From Sulfuricurvum sp. (GTDB taxonomy: Bacteria; Campylobacterota; Campylobacteria; Campylobacterales; Sulfurimonadaceae), in contig JAGXHZ010000001.1 in the NCBI GenBank assembly GCA_024635855.1, forward strand, positions 1 to 8,375: DNA of 8,375 nucleotides, given 5' to 3'. How positions within the stretch are numbered: position 1 is the first letter of the stretch; the number at the start of each line of letters is the position of its first letter. The notes under the pieces are model-generated. The model searched no databases, was not told where the DNA came from, and saw only the letters and a program-made list of their open reading frames with translations. The translations under genes and the position numbers were made by a program. Positions 1 through 6,161 of this stretch are shown piece by piece.

Positions 1-888
1 GTTCGTGTTTCAGTCCTTCCCACTTATCACGGTGAACGGGTAGTTTTGCGGCTTTTGATGCAAGCAACCTCGATTCCCTCTTTGCGTGAATTGGGATTTA
101 ATGAAGCAACCACCTCAGGGCTTGAAGAACTTCTCAAATTTTCACACGGTATTATCTTGGTCACAGGACCTACGGGAAGCGGTAAATCAACCACCCTGCA
201 CTCTTTTTTACAACAGTTGGCTTCCCCTGAAAAGAACATCATCTCGATCGAAGACCCAGTGGAATACGATGCTCCTCATGTGAGCCAAATTGCGGTGAAC
301 ACCAAAGCAGGACTAACCTTTGCAGGGGGACTGCGCTCCATTTTACGTCAAGACCCTGATATTATTATGATCGGTGAGATTCGTGATACCGAGACGGCGC
401 ACATTGCCATCCAAGCGGCAATGACGGGTCATCTTGTTCTCTCAACACTCCATACCAACAATGCCACTGCGGCACTAACACGATTAGCCGATATGGGAAT
501 CGATAAATTTTTGATTACCTCCACTCTTTTAGGTGTCTTGGCTCAACGGTTGGTTCGATCCTTATGTCCTGCATGCAAAGAAAATGTCACCTTGTCCGAT
601 AAAGATGCCGATGAGCTTGGAATTGCTCACGGACAGAGCATAGCACAGCCAAAAGGGTGCGTTCACTGCCATTATACAGGGTATTCTGGACGCGTTGCTA
701 TCGGTGAATTTTTCATGGTCGATGACTCTTTGCGTCCATTGCTAAAAATTAGCGACAATGATTTTGAACTTCGAGAAATAATGAGATCCAGAGGGATGCA
801 ATTTCTCTCCAATCAACTCATCACATTATTGCTCGATCACACGACCGGTCTCGATGAGATCATCCGTGTGGGAGTCAAAGAGGCATAA
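1..888 (+). CDS. gspE: Type II secretion / type IV pilus assembly ATPase, C-terminal part (5' truncated)
   Basis: This is the last 295 residues of a GspE/PilB-family secretion ATPase, the cytoplasmic hexameric motor that powers pseudopilus or pilus assembly. The frame is open from base 1 and opens with RVSVLPTYHGERVV, the typical end of the N2 domain, so the start lies outside the window; family members are usually about 500-570 residues. Numbering the visible fragment: Walker A GPTGSGKST at 56-64, Asp box IEDPVEY at 83-89, Walker B DIIMIGE at 120-126, His box TGHLVLSTLHTN at 142-153, and a tetracysteine zinc motif (CPAC at 189-192, CVHC at 220-223). All catalytic elements are intact. The zinc motif and the neighbouring platform gene argue against a PilT retraction ATPase. 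The stop overlaps the next start by one base (TAATG), so the two are translationally coupled. Choosing gspE over pilB is an inference from the partner gene; the family call is secure. Confidence 0.93.
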   Translation, partial: VRVSVLPTYHGERVVLRLLMQATSIPSLRELGFNEATTSGLEELLKFSHGIILVTGPTGSGKSTTLHSFLQQLASPEKNIISIEDPVEYDAPHVSQIAVNTKAGLTFAGGLRSILRQDPDIIMIGEIRDTETAHIAIQAAMTGHLVLSTLHTNNATAALTRLADMGIDKFLITSTLLGVLAQRLVRSLCPACKENVTLSDKDADELGIAHGQSIAQPKGCVHCHYTGYSGRVAIGEFFMVDDSLRPLLKISDNDFELREIMRSRGMQFLSNQLITLLLDHTTGLDEIIRVGVKEA

Positions 889-2105
889 TGGAATTTCATT
901 ACAAAGGGATGGACAGTACAGGAAATCCGTTAAAATCAACGATTGAAGCGTCTACAATTGACGAAGCAAAAATAAAACTCAAAGTGCAAGGGATTCTCTA
1001 TTCGGACATCTCAACGCGAGAAGAATCTTTTTTTGGTGTTTTGGCACTCTTTAAACAAAAAAATCTCCCTACCTCGCTCTTAGCCACTTTAAGTCGTGAT
1101 CTCGCTGTCTATCTCAATGCCGGTATCCCGCTGATCCGCGCACTCGCATTGCTCAAACACCAAAATCATAAGACCGTCCGATTGGAACGTTTTTTTGAAA
1201 CCATCATAACCCTCATCAATGAAGGGAAAAGCTTCGCCCAATCCCTCGAATCCCAAGAACACTATACCTTGCCTGTTTTTTATACCGGAACGCTCAAAAT
1301 ATCCGAAGACCGAGGTATTCTTGCCGAGGTTTTAAACGAGCTTTCTGTCTATTTGATTCTTCAGGAAAAAATCAAAAAACAACTGGGACAAGCATTGGTG
1401 TACCCCTCTTTTATCATCGTGGTGTCGATTTTGATGATCTCCTTTATGCTCACCGTCGTTGTTCCGAAAATCACCGCTATTTTCGAGTCCACCGGTCAAG
1501 CTCTACCGCTTTTAACACAAATTGTCGTAGCGATGGCCCATTTTTTTGCGCAGTATTGGTTTGTAATAGCCATTGCAGTATTGAGTCTGGTAGGCTTCTT
1601 TTCGTATCAAATGGCAACCAATTCTGAATTCAAGAAAAGTGTTCACGCGATTATTTTGAAGCTTCCGATTGTCGGGAAAATGGTCGAAACCAGTGATTTG
1701 GCACGTTTTTGTACTATCTCTTCCCTATTGATTCGTTCAGGGATTCCCGTCGTTAACACCATAAAACTCTCCTGTATCACCCTCTCATCGGAAGTCATAA
1801 AAGAACTTTTTGAGAAAGCTTCGGTAAAAGTAGTCGAGGGTTCTTCTCTCTCAAAAGCATTAAAACAAGAGACAGGATATAAAATCGATGACTCCTTTAT
1901 CGAAGCGGTCGCGATTGGAGAAGAGACAAGTGAACTCGCCTCGACGCTTGAGCACCTTTCAGCATTTTATATTGATACAAACAAAGATAAAATCACCCTC
2001 TTCCTCTCGATTTTAGAACCATCGCTTATGCTGATTATCGGAGGTATTATCGGAGTGATGGTGACCGCGATGCTGCTGCCGATTTTCTCGTTAAATTTAC
2101 AATGA
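888..2105 (+). CDS. gspF: Type II secretion system inner-membrane platform protein, GspF/PilC family
   Basis: A 405-residue integral membrane protein of the GspF/PilC family, the inner-membrane platform on which the secretion ATPase acts. Two homologous T2SSF repeats are visible, at about 65-190 and 269-390, each with the family pattern of an L-AGIPL/I-SGIPV turn near its start (residues 78-82 and 284-288). Three hydrophobic segments lie near 171-195, 223-242 and 374-400. The stretch VVPKITAIFESTGQALPLLT at 191-210 resembles GspF more than PilC, hence the symbol. The length is normal for the family. The ATG lies inside the stop of the ATPase gene, indicating coupled translation. No further secretion genes follow; the next gene is on the opposite strand, so this is the end of the operon. 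Confidence 0.9.
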   Translation: MEFHYKGMDSTGNPLKSTIEASTIDEAKIKLKVQGILYSDISTREESFFGVLALFKQKNLPTSLLATLSRDLAVYLNAGIPLIRALALLKHQNHKTVRLERFFETIITLINEGKSFAQSLESQEHYTLPVFYTGTLKISEDRGILAEVLNELSVYLILQEKIKKQLGQALVYPSFIIVVSILMISFMLTVVVPKITAIFESTGQALPLLTQIVVAMAHFFAQYWFVIAIAVLSLVGFFSYQMATNSEFKKSVHAIILKLPIVGKMVETSDLARFCTISSLLIRSGIPVVNTIKLSCITLSSEVIKELFEKASVKVVEGSSLSKALKQETGYKIDDSFIEAVAIGEETSELASTLEHLSAFYIDTNKDKITLFLSILEPSLMLIIGGIIGVMVTAMLLPIFSLNLQ

Positions 2106-2129
2106 TGTTTTTAAAATAATTACAGTATG

Positions 2130-2171
2130 CATTCTCCACTCAGAAAGAGTGTGAATGATAAATTTTTGTTT
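2130..2171. terminator. Candidate hairpin terminator between converging genes
   Basis: CATTC-TC-CACTC (2130-2141) pairs with GAGTG-T-GAATG (2147-2157) around an AGAAA loop, giving two 5-bp helices separated by a small asymmetric bulge. On the plus strand ATAAATTTTTGTTT follows, a broken T-tract. The hairpin lies 24 bases after the gspF stop and 29 bases beyond the hydrolase stop on the minus strand, so it could serve both. The T-tract starts late, so it may be a weak terminator. Confidence 0.5.
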
Positions 2172-2186
2172 AGATGGATACAGTAT

Positions 2187-3440
2187 TTAGCGATAAACAC
2201 AAATAAGAGAGCTAGGGTCTTTAGTATTTTTGAATAAAGGATCGATTGGTATCGTTAAAGAAATAGTGAATCTATTAAGTAAAACATCATAAGTTTGTGA
2301 TACAACAACTTTTTGACTACTTCCAAATGAATTTAATTGAGCAGCTAATATATCAAAAACAATAATTTCTTTGTCAATAAGCTGAAGATAATGTTCTCTT
2401 GTTTGATAGAATTCAACTAATGGCATATTATTATTTGAATAAATTCCCATAAACAGAAGGGGAGGAATAAACATCACGCCTCTCAATAAACTACTAGTTA
2501 CATAAGGAAATGCAGGCTCGTAATAAATATGAGAACTAAATGTAACCGTACTATAAGGGCAATGAAGTTTCCCCATCCCCGCCTCAATCATCGTCTTAAC
2601 CTTCCCTCTTCCATCCCGTGTTCCATCGAGATAGGTACCGATAAGGGTATGTCCTGATGCATCCACTTTAGAGACAGGAATCGTGAGATTAATATCGGGA
2701 ACGGAATTAACCCCTTGTATCCGTAATGCATTAATAACCAAATCAATATTCGCCAATATCCAATCTCCGCGCAATGTCGGAGAAGCAGGAGCAATATGAG
2801 CCGCCGCGACGCGATCTTTGGTTACGACCGGAAGGATATGATCGTACGCATGATTCATAAACAAATTCCCCTGTGAATGACCAACCAGCATCAGTTTTTG
2901 CCCATCGGCGGCGAGAACATCGAGTCTAGCATTATGCGCGGCATAATCGGCTTCTGTCGGAGGATTACTCAGAAAAAATGAGATAATAGACGTGAGTTTA
3001 GTGGTCATTGCCGTATAAACCGAATCAAATAAACTGGCAGCATTGGGGAGAAATCCTGCCAGTTTATCGAGAAACGTAGGTTCAGATGAACCCAAAAACT
3101 CCCAAAAATACTCAAACCGTTTTCCCATTTGTCCTGATTTATCAATCTCATTGGCACGCTGGATAAACGTTTCAGCAACATCTTGTAAACCTAGCACATC
3201 GTAACCCGGTGCAGTGTGATTGTAGAATGATTCGTATTTTACGGGTTCGTTGTTATATGTGGGACCAATAATATCTTTAAGCTTACTAGCCCCTTCAGAT
3301 GCTTCCCCAAAAGTATTCCAAACTCCATTGAAAAAACCGAGAGTATAGCTTTTATTACAGGTAGCAGCTTGTGTGGGCACCTGAATAAACAGGGCAACTA
3401 TAGCGATTAAAATAAATTGAAAAAGTTTTTTAGTTATCAC
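2187..3440 (-). CDS. Exported alpha/beta-hydrolase (lipase/esterase-like) with GHSQG motif
   Basis: A 417-residue putative secreted hydrolase. I start it at GTG 3440 rather than ATG 3503: the GTG follows GGGGGA at a 6-base spacing and places a textbook signal peptide (MITKK, hydrophobic core, VPTQA-A) at the N terminus, with cleavage likely after residue 25. The upstream ATG would put 21 non-export residues before it and bury the signal. The nucleophile elbow LVGHSQGNL gives a likely catalytic Ser189, preceded by a beta-strand KLMLV as in alpha/beta hydrolases. His264 in DASGHTL and a nearby Asp are possible triad partners, which I cannot prove. Substrate is unknown; the elbow fits lipases and esterases. 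Residues after about 303 are encoded by very AT-rich DNA (15/60 G+C at 2221-2280) against 31-33/60 in the core. The gene overlaps the preceding lipoprotein gene by 11 bases and probably shares its transcript. Confidence 0.75.
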   Translation of the reverse strand: MITKKLFQFILIAIVALFIQVPTQAATCNKSYTLGFFNGVWNTFGEASEGASKLKDIIGPTYNNEPVKYESFYNHTAPGYDVLGLQDVAETFIQRANEIDKSGQMGKRFEYFWEFLGSSEPTFLDKLAGFLPNAASLFDSVYTAMTTKLTSIISFFLSNPPTEADYAAHNARLDVLAADGQKLMLVGHSQGNLFMNHAYDHILPVVTKDRVAAAHIAPASPTLRGDWILANIDLVINALRIQGVNSVPDINLTIPVSKVDASGHTLIGTYLDGTRDGRGKVKTMIEAGMGKLHCPYSTVTFSSHIYYEPAFPYVTSSLLRGVMFIPPLLFMGIYSNNNMPLVEFYQTREHYLQLIDKEIIVFDILAAQLNSFGSSQKVVVSQTYDVLLNRFTISLTIPIDPLFKNTKDPSSLICVYR

Positions 3441-3939
3441 AAGATGTCCCCCGATCAGGCAGAGTCCATGTTGTTCCACTAAGTGCCGAATTAAACTTTT
3501 CATATTCTAAAAATCTATTTTTGGTATTTACAATCATTTTTTGATTATCAGCAAACATTTTTGATGCGTCATTGGTTTCTGGTGAAAACTGATGATGTAA
3601 ACATTCGATAGAACGAACAAGTTTGGTGCTTACATCAGTAAGTGCTGTTTTATCCGTCTTATCAACCGTCAATGTCGCGGTCAATGCCCGTGCATCCTGT
3701 TTCACCGCTTTCTTTTGCACTTCGGTATAGGGAAGCGTAGCGATATAAGCATCGATGTCATCACGGATACCATTATTATCTTTATCGGGTCCAGCGATCG
3801 TGTTATCATGATTGAGTTTCGGGATACTTCCATTCGACTCTGCCGCCATAATTGCCTGTTCAATCGTAGTAACACGACAGCCTGAAAGTAAGAAAGCAAC
3901 TGAAAAGCTGATCAGCAACACCGTAAGTATTTTTTTCAT
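3430..3939 (-). CDS. Lipoprotein with calcium-loop-like DxDxNGxxDD motif
   Basis: A 169-residue predicted lipoprotein. The N terminus MKKILTVLLISF followed by LLSGC (Cys21) is a clear signal peptidase II lipobox, so the mature protein should be membrane-anchored on the outside of the inner membrane or in the outer membrane. Residues 52-61 (DKDNNGIRDD) match the DxDxNGxxDD loop seen in dockerin, thrombospondin type 3 and EF-hand-like calcium sites; only one copy is present. The remainder is helical in appearance, with cysteines at 113 and 167 that could form a disulfide. I do not recognise the family. AAGGA lies 6 bases before the ATG. Its last codons contain the start of the exported hydrolase, so it may be an accessory, anchor or chaperone for that enzyme; this is inferred from the overlap only. 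Confidence 0.8.
   Translation of the reverse strand: MKKILTVLLISFSVAFLLSGCRVTTIEQAIMAAESNGSIPKLNHDNTIAGPDKDNNGIRDDIDAYIATLPYTEVQKKAVKQDARALTATLTVDKTDKTALTDVSTKLVRSIECLHHQFSPETNDASKMFADNQKMIVNTKNRFLEYEKFNSALSGTTWTLPDRGTSCDN
3447..3452 (-). promoter_or_regulatory. Ribosome binding site deciding the hydrolase GTG start
   Basis: On the minus strand GGGGGA is followed by six bases and GTG (3440-3438). It lies inside the last codons of the lipoprotein gene and supports coupled translation and the shorter start, which begins directly with the signal peptide. Confidence 0.6.
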
Positions 3940-4042
3940 GAAAGGTCCTTTTGAATATTTTAATATATTATTTCACAATAAAGCTAAAATAATATTAAAT
4001 TAAACATTATTTTTAACTAATGTTGTTTTTATATAGATTTTT

Positions 4043-4101
4043 CCTCGCTTTGCAGATTGAGCTTGGCAGTGTATGAGAATCTGTCTGTATTCCTAACGAG
4101 G
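4043..4101. other. Intergenic nested inverted repeat (possible structured RNA)
   Basis: CCTCG (4043-4047) pairs with CGAGG (4097-4101), and inside it CAGATT (4053-4058) pairs with AATCTG (4078-4083). The element is more GC-rich than the surrounding spacer and lies in the 201-base gap between the lipoprotein start and the transglycosylase stop. No T-tract follows on either strand, so it does not look like a terminator. Apart from this the gap shows no coding signal beyond a six-codon ATG frame at 4124, and I see no recognised RNA family. Confidence 0.3.
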
Positions 4102-4140
4102 AGATTACAAAAGAGGGGAAAAGATGAGATTTTTGGAAAG

Positions 4141-4569
4141 TTAGGCTGATTTTTTTAGAGAGAGGATGAGGCGACGAAGCCATCGTTCTTTATAAACTTG
4201 TGTTTTTGAGTGGTAATTTCCAATCGCTTGGAGATTAAATCCCCGTTCTTTGATATGCTCAGATAAAAGCCAGCTTCCCGCGAAGATATTGACTTGGGGG
4301 TTGAGAATATTGCGTTCATTGATCCCCCATGCAGACAGCCTTTTAAAATGGATTGAATTAATCTGCATCAACCCGTAGTCTTTTGTCCCGTTATCATTGA
4401 TCCGAATTGCATTTGGATTACCCGCACTTTCGATAGTGGCGATGTTTTTTAAAAGCAGCGGCGGAATATTGTAATAACTCCCCGCTTTTTGAAAATAAGG
4501 CTCATATTCTAAAACATTAGCGACAAGGGTGCAGGAAAACAAAAATAAAATTACAATATTTTTAAACAT
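4141..4569 (-). CDS. Exported lysozyme-like lytic transglycosylase (SLT/IagB-VirB1 type)
   Basis: A 142-residue small lytic transglycosylase that would cleave peptidoglycan glycan strands in the periplasm. The SLT domain fills nearly the whole protein: catalytic Glu47 in IATIESAGNPNAI, then DYGLMQIN at 64-71 and the late AIGNYHS at 115-121, in the order and spacing of the family. The N terminus MFKNIVILFLFSCTLVA is a signal peptide; Cys13 in LFSC could be a lipobox, though Phe at -2 is atypical, so plain Sec cleavage is as likely. I use ATG 4569 instead of GTG 4575 because GGAGG ends six bases before this ATG while the GTG overlaps the Shine-Dalgarno itself. Proteins of this size often act as specialised enzymes opening the wall for secretion or pilus machines (IagB, VirB1, PilT-like); a link to the nearby gspE-gspF genes is possible but unproven. 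It is flanked by promoters and spacers, so probably monocistronic. Confidence 0.88.
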   Translation of the reverse strand: MFKNIVILFLFSCTLVANVLEYEPYFQKAGSYYNIPPLLLKNIATIESAGNPNAIRINDNGTKDYGLMQINSIHFKRLSAWGINERNILNPQVNIFAGSWLLSEHIKERGFNLQAIGNYHSKTQVYKERWLRRLILSLKKSA

Positions 4570-4575
4570 ACACAC

Positions 4576-4580
4576 CCTCC
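4576..4580 (-). promoter_or_regulatory. Ribosome binding site for the lytic transglycosylase
   Basis: Minus-strand GGAGG with six bases to ATG 4569; it overlaps the alternative in-frame GTG at 4575, which argues against that start. Confidence 0.7.
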
Positions 4581-4602
4581 ATTTTTATTTCTATTTATTA
4601 CC

Positions 4603-4620
4603 ATTGTAGCATAGAGTCAA
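4603..4620 (-). promoter_or_regulatory. Candidate extended -10 promoter of the transglycosylase
   Basis: On the minus strand TGCTACAAT (4611-4603) matches an extended -10 box (TGn plus 5 of 6 bases of TATAAT), about 34 bases before the start codon. A TTGACT stands at 4620-4615, too close to be its -35, but with a 17-base gap it could pair with a weaker TAAATA box further down. One of these two arrangements is likely the promoter. Confidence 0.4.
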
Positions 4621-4668
4621 GAACTTTTAATGAAACTGCTTTTAAAAACTCAATATATAATTATAAAT

Positions 4669-4732
4669 CAACTAATTGTATATTTTTTAATCATTTAGTT
4701 GTAGAAACTATTTATTATTTGTATTACAATTA
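4669..4732 (+). promoter_or_regulatory. Putative nrtA promoter/operator region with TTGTA repeats
   Basis: Very AT-rich DNA 36-99 bases before nrtA. TTGTA occurs at 4676, 4699 and 4719, spaced 23 and 20 bases, about two helical turns. The last forms a perfect palindrome TTGTA-T-TACAA (4719-4729). Longer pairs also exist: CAACTAA 4669-4675 with TTAGTTG 4695-4701, and TAATTGTA 4673-4680 with TACAATTA 4725-4732. Possible -10 boxes are TATTAT (4713-4718) and TATTAC (4722-4727, 17 bases after TTGTAG). The regulator is not identified. The nrtA ribosome site is AGGAG at 4756-4760, seven bases before its ATG. Confidence 0.4.
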
Positions 4733-4767
4733 TTTCAGATTTTTAAATCTTAATTAGGAGTTTCATT

Positions 4768-6060
4768 ATGAAAAGTTTGAATTTACTCGGAAAAAGTGTT
4801 TTGCTGCTCTCTCTGGCAGCAACAGTAGCCATGGCAGCCGTTGAGAAAAAAGATCTCAAAATTGGATTTATACCTTTAACGGATTGTGCGGCTCTTGTTA
4901 TTGCTAAAGAAAAAGGCTTCTTTGCCAAACACGGTCTCAATGTAGAACTTTCCAAAGAGGCATCATGGGCAAACGTCCGTGACAAAATGACGGTTGGTGA
5001 ACTCGATGCGTCACACATGCTCGCGGCAATGCCGATCGCTTCTACTCTGGGTGTCGGAAGCAGCCAAAAAAATATGCTTGCACTCATGGCATTGGGACAA
5101 AACGGTGATGCTATTACGGTATCCAACAAAATGTACGATGCAATGATGGCTGCTGATCCTGTCGCCACAAAAAAAGGTTCGGCTGTAGCTCTCAAAAAAG
5201 TCATTACGGCTAAAACCATGGGTGTTCCTGAGTTTGGGATGACGTTCCCAACGGGTACGCACAACTATCACCTGCGTTTTTGGATGGCAGCGGGCGGAGT
5301 TGATCCTGATGTCGATGTTGCACTCAAAGTTGTTCCACCACCTCAAATGGTCGCCAACATGACCGCAGGAAATATCGACGGTTATTGTGTCGGTGAGCCA
5401 TGGGGTCAACGCGCGGTAATGGGGAATATCGGGAAAGTAGTGGTCACAGGATATCAGCTGTGGGAAAATGGACCGGAAAAAGTATTGGGAGTCCAAAAAG
5501 CATTCGCCGATAAAAATCCTGAAACGACTAAAGCAATGATGAAAGCAGTAATCGAAGCCGGTATGTGGCTGGATGCCTCATGGGAAAACCGCAAAGAAGC
5601 ATCCGCTATTTTGTCCTCTAAATCGTACGTCAATGCCCCTAAAGACGTTATCGACAACTCAATGACAGGTACCTATATGCTCACAAACGGGGTCAATACA
5701 CCCATGCCTCATTTTAATGTGTTCGGTAAAAAACAGGCACTCTACCCGTATTATACGCATGGAATGTGGCAAGTCACCCAAATGATTCGCTGGGGACAGC
5801 TCGATCACGCCATCGATATGAAAAAAACGGTAGAGAGTGTTTATCGCCCTGATTTGTTTGCAGCTGCCGCCAAAGAGGTGAACTATGCTCTCCCCGCAAC
5901 GCCATGGAAAATCGAAGGAAAAGCAGCCGGCAATAAGTTTATCGACGGTTCGATATTTGATCCCAACAAAGCGGTTGATTACATCTATAACGCACCGATC
6001 AAACATCCAAAAGTAACCAAAGAAGCACTTGCAAAAGTGAATAAATGGAAAGTTAAATAA
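4768..6060 (+). CDS. nrtA: Nitrate-type ABC transporter periplasmic substrate-binding protein
   Basis: A 430-residue NrtA/CmpA-family solute-binding protein, the periplasmic receptor of a nitrate/nitrite (or in CmpA, bicarbonate) ABC importer. The signal peptide MKSLNLLGKSVLLLSLAATV ends in AMA-AVEKK, with cleavage likely after residue 23. There is no lipobox, so the protein should be soluble in the periplasm, unlike the cyanobacterial lipoprotein NrtA. Family hallmarks are dense: LKIGFIPLTDCAALVIAKEK from residue 30, SKEASWANVRDK at 62-73, GELDASHMLA at 77-86, TGTHNYHLRFW at 162-172, PPPQMVANM at 190-198 and DGYCVGEPWG at 204-213. AGGAG seven bases upstream fixes the ATG. It heads an operon with nrtB and nrtD, separated from nrtB by a structured spacer. 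Nitrate is the likeliest substrate because the permease is also NrtB-like; CmpA-like bicarbonate or a nitrite/cyanate-like anion cannot be excluded by eye. The length is normal. Confidence 0.92.
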   Translation: MKSLNLLGKSVLLLSLAATVAMAAVEKKDLKIGFIPLTDCAALVIAKEKGFFAKHGLNVELSKEASWANVRDKMTVGELDASHMLAAMPIASTLGVGSSQKNMLALMALGQNGDAITVSNKMYDAMMAADPVATKKGSAVALKKVITAKTMGVPEFGMTFPTGTHNYHLRFWMAAGGVDPDVDVALKVVPPPQMVANMTAGNIDGYCVGEPWGQRAVMGNIGKVVVTGYQLWENGPEKVLGVQKAFADKNPETTKAMMKAVIEAGMWLDASWENRKEASAILSSKSYVNAPKDVIDNSMTGTYMLTNGVNTPMPHFNVFGKKQALYPYYTHGMWQVTQMIRWGQLDHAIDMKKTVESVYRPDLFAAAAKEVNYALPATPWKIEGKAAGNKFIDGSIFDPNKAVDYIYNAPIKHPKVTKEALAKVNKWKVK

Positions 6061-6063
6061 AAA

Positions 6064-6139
6064 GTACGCAAGCGTACATGGGCGTCCTGCCGAAGGAAAC
6101 CCAGTGTTAACGTAGCTAATCGGGACGTGTTCCGATAGC
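6064..6139 (+). other. Three consecutive hairpins in the nrtA-nrtB spacer
   Basis: The spacer holds three separate inverted repeats. First, GTACG-CAAG-CGTAC directly after the nrtA stop (6064-6077). Second, TGGG (6079-6082) and TCCT (6085-6088) pair with AGGA (6094-6097) and CCCA (6100-6103) around GCCGA. Third and strongest, GCTA (6115-6118) and TCGGGA (6120-6125) pair with TTCCGA (6130-6135) and TAGC (6136-6139), with one bulged A, one G-U pair and a CGTG loop. No T-tract follows, so this is not an ordinary terminator. The position, just after a binding-protein gene, fits an mRNA 3'-end protection or processing element that raises binding-protein output over permease; that role is inferred. 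Confidence 0.6.
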
Positions 6140-6150
6140 GTATAAAATAA

Positions 6151-6156
6151 AAGGAG
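6151..6156 (+). promoter_or_regulatory. Ribosome binding site of nrtB
   Basis: AAGGAG stands two bases before ATG 6159 and five before ATG 6162. The second ATG has the workable spacing, so I start nrtB there. Confidence 0.7.
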
Positions 6157-6161
6157 ACATG

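Noticed and set aside
3986..4013. Inverted repeat AAAATAAT / ATTATTTT upstream of the lipoprotein gene
   Set aside because: Only A and T are involved, in DNA that is almost entirely A and T; such a repeat is expected by chance and matches no operator I can name.
4124..4144. Six-codon ATG frame after a GAGGGG ribosome-site-like stretch
   Set aside because: It is too short, with no regulatory logic: the following gene is on the opposite strand, so it is not a leader peptide.
4743..5264. 173-codon minus-strand open frame over the start of nrtA
   Set aside because: It is antisense to a strongly conserved NrtA coding region, has no family resemblance and has low-complexity composition typical of a shadow frame.
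5011..5496. 161-codon minus-strand open frame inside nrtA
   Set aside because: It lies wholly opposite conserved NrtA motifs and has an unusual His/Cys/Arg-rich composition, as expected for a shadow frame.
6115..6139. ANTAR-type (NasR/NasT) hexaloop antitermination hairpin in the nitrate operon
   Set aside because: The loop can be drawn as ACGTGT, with A at position 1 but T instead of G at position 4; there is no second matching hexaloop and no terminator after it.
6064..6139. Guanidine-II (mini-ykkC) riboswitch because of two tandem hairpins
   Set aside because: The conserved ACGR loops are missing in both hairpins, and the location between nrtA and nrtB does not fit.
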